This document shows positions 8,770 to 16,351 of a DNA stretch of 64,000 nt, piece by piece; positions within the stretch are counted from its first letter, which is position 1; the number at the start of each line of letters is the position of its first letter. Both the position numbers and the translations under genes were made by a program. Under the pieces are notes generated by a model. It made no database searches. It had not been told where the DNA came from and was given only the letters and a program-made list of their open reading frames with translations. This DNA comes from Yoonia sp. I 8.24 (GTDB lineage: Bacteria > Pseudomonadota > Alphaproteobacteria > Rhodobacterales > Rhodobacteraceae), in the NCBI RefSeq assembly GCF_022096995.1, contig NZ_JACXGQ010000005.1, forward strand, positions 186,001 to 250,000, read 5' to 3'.

Positions 8770-8803
8770 CGATTTTAGCCGGTTTCAAGAGGGGATGGAC
8801 CGC

Positions 8804-8845
8804 AAAAAGGTAAAGGGGCCGCACTGGATTCCCAATGTAGCCCCT
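8804..8845 (-). terminator. Probable terminator after the cytochrome c gene
   Basis: On the minus strand AGGGGC and GCCCCT close an outer stem, with an inner stem CATTGG-GAAT-CCAGTG. TTACC and then five T residues follow. It lies about 25 bases beyond the cytochrome stop and before the start of ade, so it would insulate the two same-strand units. Confidence 0.6.
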
Positions 8846-8869
8846 GCAACAATCGGTGTTTAGCTGGCG

Positions 8870-9286
8870 TTAAAACGTCGCCAAGAATGCGTAGATGTCA
8901 GCCGCTTGCTGTGCATCGCGGACCTGATAGGCCATTTTACCGCGGGCGCGGCCGTCGCCAGTTGCTTCGCGCAGATATGCTGTTGGGTTTTGTACATAAG
9001 CAACGAATGATTCTTCATCCCATGTTGCGCCTGTCTCGCCCAGCGCAACCAGCGCATCGCCATACCGGAAGTCTTCGATCGCGCCCAATGCGCGGCCATC
9101 TATCCCGTAAAGGTTTGGACCCGTGCGCGCATTGCGACCAGCAAGCACTTCGCCAGCATCGTCACGCACAACGTGGCAAGCAACGCATTGACGGTTAAAT
9201 TGCTGTTCGCCAGCTGCTGCATCACCTTCGGCAAGCACAGGAGAAGCAAGTGCGGCCAAGGTCGCGGCGAGTGTAATAGTTTTCAT
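8870..9286 (-). CDS. cycA: Cytochrome c2-type periplasmic class I c-cytochrome
   Basis: A 138-residue soluble electron carrier. Residues 1-19 form a cleavable signal peptide (ending ASPVLA). The heme attachment site is C34-V-A-C37-H38, and Met118 in RGKMAY is the likely sixth ligand. AGRNARTGPNLYGIDGRALG and ATWDEESFVAYVQNPTAYL match the bacterial cytochrome c2 pattern, including the insertions that separate c2 from smaller class I cytochromes. It would carry electrons between the bc1 complex and oxidases (or a reaction centre, if the organism has one). It stands alone, with a likely terminator downstream. Confidence 0.88.
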   Translation of the reverse strand: MKTITLAATLAALASPVLAEGDAAAGEQQFNRQCVACHVVRDDAGEVLAGRNARTGPNLYGIDGRALGAIEDFRYGDALVALGETGATWDEESFVAYVQNPTAYLREATGDGRARGKMAYQVRDAQQAADIYAFLATF

Positions 9287-9388
9287 GATCGTTGTCCTTT
9301 TTCGATCTGATCAATGACTGTTTGCCCCAGTCGCATAAAATATAGTGTACTGGGCAGTCTAAACCAACCTTAAAGGCAATTATTCTAT

Positions 9389-9449
9389 GCTGCGATGCAT
9401 CAAAACATCGCAGCTTTGCCGCCATCGTGTGTAGCATGGCGGCAAAGCT
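9389..9449. repeat. Two overlapping, mutually exclusive hairpins
   Basis: Hairpin A pairs GCTGCGATG (9389-9397) with CATCGCAGC (9406-9414) around eight bases. Hairpin B pairs AGCTTTGCCGCCAT (9412-9425) with ATGGCGGCAAAGCT (9436-9449) around ten bases; all 14 pairs are exact. The arms share three bases (9412-9414), so both cannot form fully at once. The element lies between the cytochrome c promoter region and the 3' end of the small gene at 9458-9619. No long T-run follows either stem, so a simple terminator is not clearly supported. Confidence 0.75.
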
Positions 9450-9457
9450 TGGTTTCG

Positions 9458-9619
9458 TCACGATTTGCTTGATCTTTGTGCATGCGCGCGCAATTGGGCC
9501 TCTTTGCGTTCGATTTCATAGGTTTTGCGCGGACGTCCATCGTGAACCCAATTGTCTGGCGCATCCCAGCGGGCATTGCGTGTTGCGGTCAGGAAGCTGT
9601 TGGAAAGTATTGATAGCAT
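9458..9619 (-). CDS. Small basic protein, unknown function
   Basis: A 53-residue open frame starting MLSILSNSFLTATRNARWDAP. An AGGA box seven bases before the ATG at 9619 supports this start over the upstream codon in the same frame. The product is hydrophilic and basic, with an Arg/Lys/Glu-rich C-terminal half (GRPRKTYEIERKEAQLRAHAQ) likely to be helical. I do not recognise a family. It is divergent from the LysR-type regulator, whose start is about 100 bases away, so it could be a target of that regulator. A perfect 14-bp hairpin lies just beyond its stop. Confidence 0.5.
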   Translation of the reverse strand: MLSILSNSFLTATRNARWDAPDNWVHDGRPRKTYEIERKEAQLRAHAQRSSKS

Positions 9620-9715
9620 GACTATTCCTTTCTGAATGTTGATGATGAACAAATAAAAGGATTGCAGTGTTTATGCGACTCTGTAAGATTTTCATTATGT
9701 TAGTTGAGCTTTCAT

Positions 9716-10573
9716 ATGAACTGGCGTGATGTCCCTTCGCTTTCGGCGCTGCGTGCCTTTGATGCGGCTGCCCGCGCGGGGTCTTTTTCGCAAGCCGCCC
9801 GTGAACTAAACGTCACCCACGCCGCTATCGCCCAACACGTGCGTTCTGTCGAATCCGACCTTGGGGCATCATTGCTCGTACGTCAGGGGCGCGGAGTGGT
9901 GCTAACGGATGCGGGTGCGCGTTTGGCTGATGCGCTTTCGGATGGGTTCGGGCAAATTATTGCAGGTGTAAAATCCGTGCGCGCCGATGTGGACGCCCGA
10001 CCGCTGTCGATCACCGCAACCCATAACTTTGCAGAAAGCTGGCTGATGCCAAGAATCGGGAAATTTTGGGCCAAGTACCCTGAAATCGCTCTGTCCATTG
10101 TTCCAAGCAACAAGCTTGTAGATCTGCGCAAAGACGGGTTTGATGTTGGCATCAGATACGGTGATGGAAACTGGCCGGGGCTTGAAACGACGCATCTGCT
10201 TGCCGCCGACTATACGGTTGTTGCGGCGCCGGGCATTGTCAAAACCGATCAAATCGCACAATCCGGCGCAACATGGTTTTTCGAAGACGCTCATCAGGAA
10301 TCGCAACGCTGGGTCCGCGAGGCTGGGTTAATCGGGCCCTCACAAAAATCTGTCACCGTTTCCACATTGGGCATGGCCCTATCTGCCGTACGGGCAGGCG
10401 GCGGCATAACCATCGCAGCCAGCGCATTGGTAAGCGATGATATCAAGGATGGGCGGCTTGTCGCGTTAAGCCAAACCCAACCTGAACGAATTGGGTATTA
10501 CATCATTCATCCGCCCGGCGTTCTATCGGACAGAGTTAAGACATTTAAGAAATGGCTGTTGAAAGCGCTTTAG
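9716..10573 (+). CDS. LysR-family transcriptional regulator (GcvA-like)
   Basis: A 285-residue DNA-binding regulator. The N-terminal winged helix-turn-helix runs from about residue 8 to 65 (LSALRAFDAAARAGSFSQAA, then LNVTHAAIAQHVRSVESDLG), with the usual LLVRQGRGVVLTDAG wing. The C-terminal effector domain has the GcvA-like features ESWLMPRIGKFWAKYPEIAL and VDLRKDGFDVGIRYGDG. The effector is unknown. The frame opens at a TTG four codons earlier, but the ATG at 9716 fits the family. The divergent small gene at 9458-9619 is the natural candidate target. Its end abuts the convergent regA. Confidence 0.88.
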   Translation: MNWRDVPSLSALRAFDAAARAGSFSQAARELNVTHAAIAQHVRSVESDLGASLLVRQGRGVVLTDAGARLADALSDGFGQIIAGVKSVRADVDARPLSITATHNFAESWLMPRIGKFWAKYPEIALSIVPSNKLVDLRKDGFDVGIRYGDGNWPGLETTHLLAADYTVVAAPGIVKTDQIAQSGATWFFEDAHQESQRWVREAGLIGPSQKSVTVSTLGMALSAVRAGGGITIAASALVSDDIKDGRLVALSQTQPERIGYYIIHPPGVLSDRVKTFKKWLLKAL

Positions 10574-11118
10574 CGCGGGCTGCGTTTTGCCAAAATCCGT
10601 TGCAGCGTCCGGCGGTGCATCGAAAGCCTGCGCGCCGTCTCAGACACATTGCGATCACACAGTTCATACACCCGTTGAATATGTTCCCAACGCACGCGGT
10701 CCGCGCTCATTGGGTTTTCTGGTGGTGGAGGAAGGGCCGCATCACCTGCCAATAATGCATTTGTCACATCATTAGCGTCCGCAGGTTTCGCCAAATAGTC
10801 AGTCGCGCCAATTTTTACAGCCGCCACCGCAGTTGCAATCGCACCATATCCAGTCAGAACGACAATCCGACTTTCGGGACGCTTTGCACGCAGCAGTTCA
10901 ACCACATCCAACCCGTTCCCATCTTCTAGCCGCAAATCAACAACGGCATAGGCTGGCGGGCGCACATTTGCGATTGCCTTGCCAGCCGCCACAGATTCAG
11001 CCGTTTCAACAGCAAATCCGCGTTTTTCCATCGCCTTGGCCAGTCGCCGCAAGAACGCTTCGTCATCATCAACAAGAAGAAGGCTCTTATCGTCGCCCAG
11101 ATCCAATGGCTCGGTCAT
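10570..11118 (-). CDS. regA: Redox response regulator RegA/PrrA/ActR
   Basis: Response regulator of the RegB-RegA redox system, which in Rhodobacter-type bacteria controls respiration, photosynthesis, carbon and nitrogen fixation genes. The 182-residue protein has a receiver domain (LLLVDDDEAFLRRLAKAM, phospho-acceptor Asp61 in VVDLRLEDG, VVLTGYGAIATAV and the conserved Lys in DYLAKPA), a proline linker (LPPPPENP), and a Fis-type helix-turn-helix (NVSETARRLSMHRRTLQRIL). It is downstream of senC on the same strand and near the divergent regB, the classic arrangement. It overlaps the LysR gene end by four bases. Confidence 0.96.
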   Translation of the reverse strand: MTEPLDLGDDKSLLLVDDDEAFLRRLAKAMEKRGFAVETAESVAAGKAIANVRPPAYAVVDLRLEDGNGLDVVELLRAKRPESRIVVLTGYGAIATAVAAVKIGATDYLAKPADANDVTNALLAGDAALPPPPENPMSADRVRWEHIQRVYELCDRNVSETARRLSMHRRTLQRILAKRSPR

Positions 11119-11172
11119 TATGGTGCGTTCCTCGCTAGTGTCCGCCTAAGTGTAGGTTTATAGCACCCTTCG

Positions 11173-11766
11173 TCAACCTGTGATCATGCACGCGGCGACC
11201 TGAGCAACGTGCTCTGCGCTGTCGTCGCGTCCGAATATGGCTGCAACACCGGATTCCGGAAGCGCCAAATAGGTCGAAGTCGAATGGGTGATCAGATAGT
11301 AATCCGGGTCTCCGTCCTCTTTTTGATAAAATGTGCGATAGGCTTGCGATACAGCTGCGACCTGTGTGTCCGTTCCCGTGAGCCCGATCATTTTAGGATG
11401 AAAATTATCGGCATAGTCACGCACCACATCCACGCTATCGCGATCTGGGTCGATTGAGATGAACACTGGTGTCGCGCTTAGCCCTTGGTCAGCCAAAATA
11501 TCAATTGCCGCTGCGTTGCGCGCATTGTCGAGCGGGCAAACATCGGGGCAGAACGTATAGCCGAAATAGATCAATGTAGGCTCAACGATCACATCGCGAT
11601 CCGTCACAATGGCCCCGGTTTCGCTACGCAAGGTAAACGGCCCGCCGGTGTCACTTCCGACCATTGCAACACAATCGGGTACTGGCACCAGCTGGGTGAT
11701 CGCAAAGGTCGTGCCAAGCACGCCCACAACCGTTGTTCCTGCAAGTACTGCGATCAATTTAGACAT
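11173..11766 (-). CDS. senC: SCO1/SenC copper-chaperone protein
   Basis: Membrane-anchored thioredoxin-fold protein that helps assemble the copper centre of cytochrome oxidase and links oxidase activity with RegB signalling. The 197 residues begin with a signal/anchor segment (LIAVLAGTTVVGVLGTTFA). The copper-binding pair Cys73 and Cys77 lies in FCPDVCPLD, and the conserved histidine is H161 in YLITHSTSTYLAL. FISIDPDRDSVDVVRDYADNF is the usual SCO region. It lies between regA (about 55 bases downstream, same strand) and the divergent regB. Confidence 0.95.
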   Translation of the reverse strand: MSKLIAVLAGTTVVGVLGTTFAITQLVPVPDCVAMVGSDTGGPFTLRSETGAIVTDRDVIVEPTLIYFGYTFCPDVCPLDNARNAAAIDILADQGLSATPVFISIDPDRDSVDVVRDYADNFHPKMIGLTGTDTQVAAVSQAYRTFYQKEDGDPDYYLITHSTSTYLALPESGVAAIFGRDDSAEHVAQVAACMITG

Positions 11767-11849
11767 CTACGTCCCTTTCCCTATTCACGCATTGATCCCC
11801 CAAGCGGCGCTGCTTATCAATGATCTACCTTGCCAACGGGATCACACAT

Positions 11850-13220
11850 ATGTCTGTTTCTGACTTTAGCCAGTTTCAACAGCAGCAACGTAGCAATTGG
11901 ATACGGCTGCGCACGCTGACGTCCCTGCGCTGGGTCGCGACGATGGGGCAGACCGCCGCAATTCTAATGGTTAGCATGGTCTACGGTCTTCAAATCAACC
12001 TTGGTCTTGCCACCCTATTTATCGGGGTTTCTGTTGTTGCCAATCTTGTCGCGACCGTTGGATATCCCGAAAACACTCGGCTTTCTGAGCGTGGCGCGTC
12101 GCTTTGGCTGGTTTTTGATTTGGTGCAGCTTGGTCTTTTGTTGGCCATCGCAGGCGGGCTGAATAACCCTTTTGCGATGTTGATGTTGGCGCCCGTCACG
12201 ATTGCCGCCACTGTTCTCCACCTGAGCACGACGGTTTTTCTTGGGCTAACGGCCATCACAATCATCACGACAATCAGCCAATTACATATGCCAATCACGA
12301 TGTCTGATGGCACGGTTTTGGTGCTTCCTGGGATATTTCAATTCGGATTTTGGGCCTCGATCGTCATTGGGATCGTGTTCTTGTCGGTCTACGCGCGCCA
12401 AGTCACCACCGAAATGCATGCCATGCGCGAAGCTCTGGTCGCCACGCAACTCGCGCTCGCGCGTGAACAAAAGCTCACGGATCTTGGAGGCGTTGTGGCG
12501 GCCGCGGCGCATGAGCTCGGCACACCTCTGGCAACAATCAAACTTGTTGCGAGTGAAATGAAAGAAGACCTCGGCGATCATCCCGATCTGTTTGAGGATG
12601 CCAGCCTTATCGGCCAACAGGCCGACCGATGTCGCGACATCTTGCATTCAATGGGGCGCGCCGGAAAAGACGATTTGCACATGCGCCACGCACCGTTGGA
12701 GGCCGTTGTACGCGAAGCCGCAGAGCCACATATGGAGCGCGGTAAACATGTGCAATTTCAAATCGATACATCCCAAGATCAGCCGACCATCGCGCGGCGC
12801 CCCGAAATCATCCATGGTCTGCGCAATCTGATCCAAAACGCCGTCGATTTTGCGCAGACCGAAGTCTGCGTCGCCCTAACTTGGACAAACACCACCCTGA
12901 ATGTACGCATTTCAGACGATGGTCCGGGGTTTCCTGGGTCTGTCATCGGGCGGATCGGCGACCCTTACGTGCGACAACGCCGACAATCCGAAAATGCGAC
13001 GCGCCCCGGTTATAAGGGCATGGGATTAGGGTTGTTTATCGCCAAGACCCTTTTGGAACGCTCTGGCGCTCGGCTTGCATTTGCGAACAGCCGCAGGGCT
13101 GGCTTGGGTGAAAGCGGAGCCGTCATTGACGTTACTTGGACGCGCGATGCACTGCCAAATAGCGGCGACCGCGCAAGCACACCCTTGGGTGAAAACCAAC
13201 AAAACAGCGCTGGTACATAA
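11850..13220 (+). CDS. regB: Redox-sensing histidine kinase RegB/PrrB
   Basis: Inner-membrane sensor kinase that phosphorylates RegA when the quinone pool or cytoplasm is reduced. About six transmembrane segments are followed by the quinone-sensing motif GGLNNPF at residues 102-108, the phospho-acceptor His221 in AAAHELGTPLATIKL, the redox-active Cys261 in ADRCRDIL, and ATP-binding boxes (LRNLIQNAVDFA, ISDDGPGFP, GYKGMGLGLFIAKTLL). An in-frame ATG exists at 11820, but only the ATG at 11850 has a purine-rich box and the expected N-terminus. Every residue known for redox sensing in this family is present, so it is probably functional. Confidence 0.96.
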   Translation: MSVSDFSQFQQQQRSNWIRLRTLTSLRWVATMGQTAAILMVSMVYGLQINLGLATLFIGVSVVANLVATVGYPENTRLSERGASLWLVFDLVQLGLLLAIAGGLNNPFAMLMLAPVTIAATVLHLSTTVFLGLTAITIITTISQLHMPITMSDGTVLVLPGIFQFGFWASIVIGIVFLSVYARQVTTEMHAMREALVATQLALAREQKLTDLGGVVAAAAHELGTPLATIKLVASEMKEDLGDHPDLFEDASLIGQQADRCRDILHSMGRAGKDDLHMRHAPLEAVVREAAEPHMERGKHVQFQIDTSQDQPTIARRPEIIHGLRNLIQNAVDFAQTEVCVALTWTNTTLNVRISDDGPGFPGSVIGRIGDPYVRQRRQSENATRPGYKGMGLGLFIAKTLLERSGARLAFANSRRAGLGESGAVIDVTWTRDALPNSGDRASTPLGENQQNSAGT

Positions 13221-13296
13221 GTCCGGGATCACGCTTAACCTCGCATTAACCTCAATTAGCGATGTTCATCCTCAGTTTTAATGGGGACGTCGTCAG

Positions 13297-14892
13297 ATGG
13301 TCGTTAGCTTCTTCGTGACCACAGCTATGGGCTGTTGCTTGGTGCTCTTATGTGCCGTTACCTTCAAGTCTCGGCGTGACCTGCGGTACCTTAATCGACA
13401 ACTTGAATTGTCCACGCCCCCATTCGATGACAAAGCTATATTTCTTTTTCATGATAGTGACTTAGTTGATGCGACACCCCAAGCCACGGCATTGTTTTCT
13501 GGTGGTACAGATGGCCTGTCAGACCTAGATGCGCTTGTCCAGCTGCTTGCGCCACATGTCCCCAATCTACGGCAGATCACTGAAAATCCGCCCGCCACGA
13601 AAACACGAATCGACGGGGTGACGACAGATTCGATCTGGATTGAAATCAATGAAACGGGCGGCCGCACGCGCATTGTTGTCAACGGAACCCACGGCAAACT
13701 TTGTATCGAAAAAAAAGCGACGATCGCGCAAGAAATTCAGCTATCCGAACTTGCGATGCTACGCGACCTAACCCAGCACAGCCCACAATTGGTTTGGCAA
13801 GAAACGTCCGATGGGAGACTTTTATGGGCAAATCAAACCTACCTTACATTCGCCGATAGCATGCTTTCGCCCGCCAAAGGCGCCCCAAAAACCTGGCCTA
13901 GCACGTCAATATTCCCCGGCCTGCACGAAACGCTTGGGGCGGGCACAACGGGGGCGCGTCGCCTTTCCGTAAAGTCACACGACCAATCAACCGAGCATTG
14001 GTTTGACATCACTAGCACCCCGTTTAACGCTGGTTTTTTACACTACGCAAGCGACGCAAATGGAATCGTGCGCGCCGAACGCGAGCGACAGAATTTCAAG
14101 CAAACCTTAGGGAAAACATTTGCAGAGCTTTCTTGTGGGTTAGCCGTTTTCGACAAGAACCGTCGATTGACCACGTTTAATCCGGCGATCCTTGATCTCA
14201 CCGGGTTACAGTTCGAATTTCTGAGCAATCGGCCAACGCTTGACACAGTTTTAGACAGGCTACGCGAAAAACGGATGCTGCCGGAACCCAAGAATTACGC
14301 GAATTGGCGCGCAAAATTTACTGCTGTCGAGGAGGCGGCAAAAGACGGAAGCTATCGCGAAACATGGGCGCTTCCGGATGGGCAAACCTACCGGGTCTCG
14401 GGGCGTCCACATCCTGACGGGGCATTTGCGTTTATGTTCGAAGATATTAGCGCCGAAGTTTCGCTCGCCCGCAGGTTTCGTGACGACATTGAAACTGGGC
14501 AAGCTGTGTTGGACGCTATGCCGGATGCGGTTGCAGTATTTTCAGCTGCGGGAACGTTGCTGATTTCCAATCAGGCGTACACGGATTTTTGGCAAACAAA
14601 TCCAGCCGTTTACCACGAACAACGGTCGCTCCAAACTGAAATGAAAGTCTGGAAAAACTACAGCACAAACACACAGATTTGGTCACGCATACGCAGTTTC
14701 ATCCATCAAGCCGGTCAACGTGACGCGTGGAGCGATACAACATTTCTGGATGATGGTCGCCAATTGACCTGCCACACCAACCCAATTGCCGCTGGCAAAA
14801 CGCTGGTTCGGTTTACAACAACCGCCAAGGTGAAGCCAGAAATTCAGAAACTGATGATGCGCGACCCTGCGATCCAGATTGGAAAACGCTGA
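13297..14892 (+). CDS. divL: DivL-like PAS-domain membrane protein lacking a kinase domain
   Basis: A 531-residue protein with one N-terminal transmembrane helix (VVSFFVTTAMGCCLVLLCAV) followed by several PAS-type modules. PAS landmarks are LVWQETSDGRLLWANQTYL near residue 165, GLAVFDKNRRLTTFNPAILD near residue 280 and VLDAMPDAVAVFSAAG with LISNQAYTDFW near residue 410. It ends about 50 residues after the last module, with no histidine-kinase or GGDEF domain. From memory, the order PAS protein-tsaE-phosphotransferase-nucleotidyltransferase-addB-addA matches the divL neighbourhood of alphaproteobacteria, and Rhodobacterales DivL acts in the CckA-ChpT-CtrA pathway. The domain content is seen; the DivL name is inferred from synteny. 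Confidence 0.6.
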   Translation: MVVSFFVTTAMGCCLVLLCAVTFKSRRDLRYLNRQLELSTPPFDDKAIFLFHDSDLVDATPQATALFSGGTDGLSDLDALVQLLAPHVPNLRQITENPPATKTRIDGVTTDSIWIEINETGGRTRIVVNGTHGKLCIEKKATIAQEIQLSELAMLRDLTQHSPQLVWQETSDGRLLWANQTYLTFADSMLSPAKGAPKTWPSTSIFPGLHETLGAGTTGARRLSVKSHDQSTEHWFDITSTPFNAGFLHYASDANGIVRAERERQNFKQTLGKTFAELSCGLAVFDKNRRLTTFNPAILDLTGLQFEFLSNRPTLDTVLDRLREKRMLPEPKNYANWRAKFTAVEEAAKDGSYRETWALPDGQTYRVSGRPHPDGAFAFMFEDISAEVSLARRFRDDIETGQAVLDAMPDAVAVFSAAGTLLISNQAYTDFWQTNPAVYHEQRSLQTEMKVWKNYSTNTQIWSRIRSFIHQAGQRDAWSDTTFLDDGRQLTCHTNPIAAGKTLVRFTTTAKVKPEIQKLMMRDPAIQIGKR

Positions 14893-14933
14893 TTTCACCT
14901 TGCAGACGCGGTGACAAGCAATAGTGTTTCGCC

Positions 14934-15383
14934 ATGACTACCATTGCACTTCCAACCGAAACAGAGACCGTAAAACTCGCCCAGCGCATCGCGGGCATTT
15001 TATCTCCCGGCGATACTTTATTGCTATCCGGCGAAATCGGCGCTGGAAAATCCGCTTTTTCGCGCGCGTTAATCCGTGCAAGACTTGGCCGAATGGAAGA
15101 CGTGCCGTCGCCGACATTTACGCTTGTACAAACCTATGATGATCCGTCAGGTGACATCTGGCATTGCGATCTTTACCGTTTAACCCACCCAGATGAAATT
15201 TTTGAACTTGGTCTGGACGAAGCCTTTGCCACCGCAATTTGCCTCATTGAATGGCCGGATCGGTTAGGCCCAGATGCGCCAAGCACCGCCTTGCAGATGA
15301 AATTTCACGCAGGCGACACCGCGCATAGCGTTGAAATCACCACGTCCGCCGCTTGGGCCGACCGATTAGAGGGCGTGCTATGA
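14934..15383 (+). CDS. tsaE: tRNA threonylcarbamoyladenosine biosynthesis ATPase TsaE
   Basis: A 149-residue P-loop ATPase that, with TsaB and TsaD, makes the universal t6A37 modification of ANN-decoding tRNAs. Walker A is GEIGAGKS at residues 33-40, followed by VPSPTFTLVQTY and the D-L-Y-R-L motif (WHCDLYRLTHPDE), then GLDEAF and CLIEWPDRLG, the family signatures. Length is normal. The stop codon overlaps the start of the next gene (ATGA), so it is coupled to amgK-murU. Confidence 0.95.
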   Translation: MTTIALPTETETVKLAQRIAGILSPGDTLLLSGEIGAGKSAFSRALIRARLGRMEDVPSPTFTLVQTYDDPSGDIWHCDLYRLTHPDEIFELGLDEAFATAICLIEWPDRLGPDAPSTALQMKFHAGDTAHSVEITTSAAWADRLEGVL

Positions 15384-16351
15384 CCGGGCGCGCCGATCTC
15401 ATCGACAGATTTCTAACGAATTCTGAGTGGGCCAATTGGCAGCGCCTCGCACTGGCCGGCGACGCATCAAGCCGCCGGTATGAACGGTTAAGCAATGGTC
15501 GATCTCAAGTCATCTTGATGGACGCACCGCCCGAAAACGGCGCATTAACGGAACCTTTCGCGCGTATCACGAAACTATTGCAGGATATAAATCTAAGCCC
15601 ACCTGACGTATTGGCACACGATAAAACTCTTGGAATCATGATTTTATCGGATCTAGGCCCGGATGACTTCGCGGGATGGCTGAAACAACACCCAACAGAA
15701 TCTTTGGGGCTTTACCGCGCCGCGACAGAAGTGTTGGTGCATTTGCAAAACACACCTGCGCCCGATGACCTTATCCATATGACACCAGAAGTCGGCGCAC
15801 AAATGGTCGAAATCACCGGCGAGTTCTACGCAGCAAAGCCGACACCCGACCTCACCCAAGAAATGCAACGCGCTATGGATGTTCTTGCCCCTGTCGCCGA
15901 CACGCTATCTCTGCGCGATTACCATGCGGAAAACTTAATCTGGCGGCCAGATCAGCACGGCCTCGCACGGGTGGGGTTGCTTGATTATCAAGACGCATTT
16001 ATCGCACCAACAGGTTATGATTTGGCATCGCTTTTGCGCGATGTCCGGCGCGATATTGACCCTGCGCTTGCGCAAGAAATCACCGCATATTTTATGGCCA
16101 AGACCAAAGCTAGTCGCGAATTTCCGGCACAATTAGCCTGTCTTGGTGCCCAGCGAAATCTGCGCATTTTGGGCGTGTTTGCACGCCTATCAAAGGTCAT
16201 GGGCAAAAAACGCTATATTGATTTAATCCCGCGCGTCTGGGCGAATTTAATGGCTGATCTGCGGCATCCCGCGCTGAAGCAGCTAGATCAAGCGGTACGC
16301 GATACGCTTCCCACGCCAGATGAGGCCACATTGATCAGGTTACGCAGATGA
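15380..16351 (+). CDS. amgK: Anomeric N-acetylmuramate/N-acetylglucosamine kinase, AmgK-type phosphotransferase
   Basis: A 323-residue kinase of the aminoglycoside phosphotransferase fold. It shows GDASSRRYERL near residue 30 (nucleotide-binding loop), the catalytic loop LRDYHAENLIW near residue 180 and the metal-binding LLDYQDAF near residue 205. In Pseudomonas, AmgK phosphorylates MurNAc at the anomeric carbon so that MurU can make UDP-MurNAc, a recycling route that bypasses early fosfomycin-sensitive steps. The function is supported mostly by its four-base overlap with murU. The ATG at 15380 overlaps the tsaE stop codon; the frame extends upstream but would intrude into tsaE. Confidence 0.82.
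   Translation: MTGRADLIDRFLTNSEWANWQRLALAGDASSRRYERLSNGRSQVILMDAPPENGALTEPFARITKLLQDINLSPPDVLAHDKTLGIMILSDLGPDDFAGWLKQHPTESLGLYRAATEVLVHLQNTPAPDDLIHMTPEVGAQMVEITGEFYAAKPTPDLTQEMQRAMDVLAPVADTLSLRDYHAENLIWRPDQHGLARVGLLDYQDAFIAPTGYDLASLLRDVRRDIDPALAQEITAYFMAKTKASREFPAQLACLGAQRNLRILGVFARLSKVMGKKRYIDLIPRVWANLMADLRHPALKQLDQAVRDTLPTPDEATLIRLRR

Noticed and set aside
8047..8778. A 243-codon open frame antisense to the adenine deaminase gene
   Set aside because: Rich in His, Arg and Cys with no domain, typical of the complement of a conserved gene; the sense strand has a full family match.
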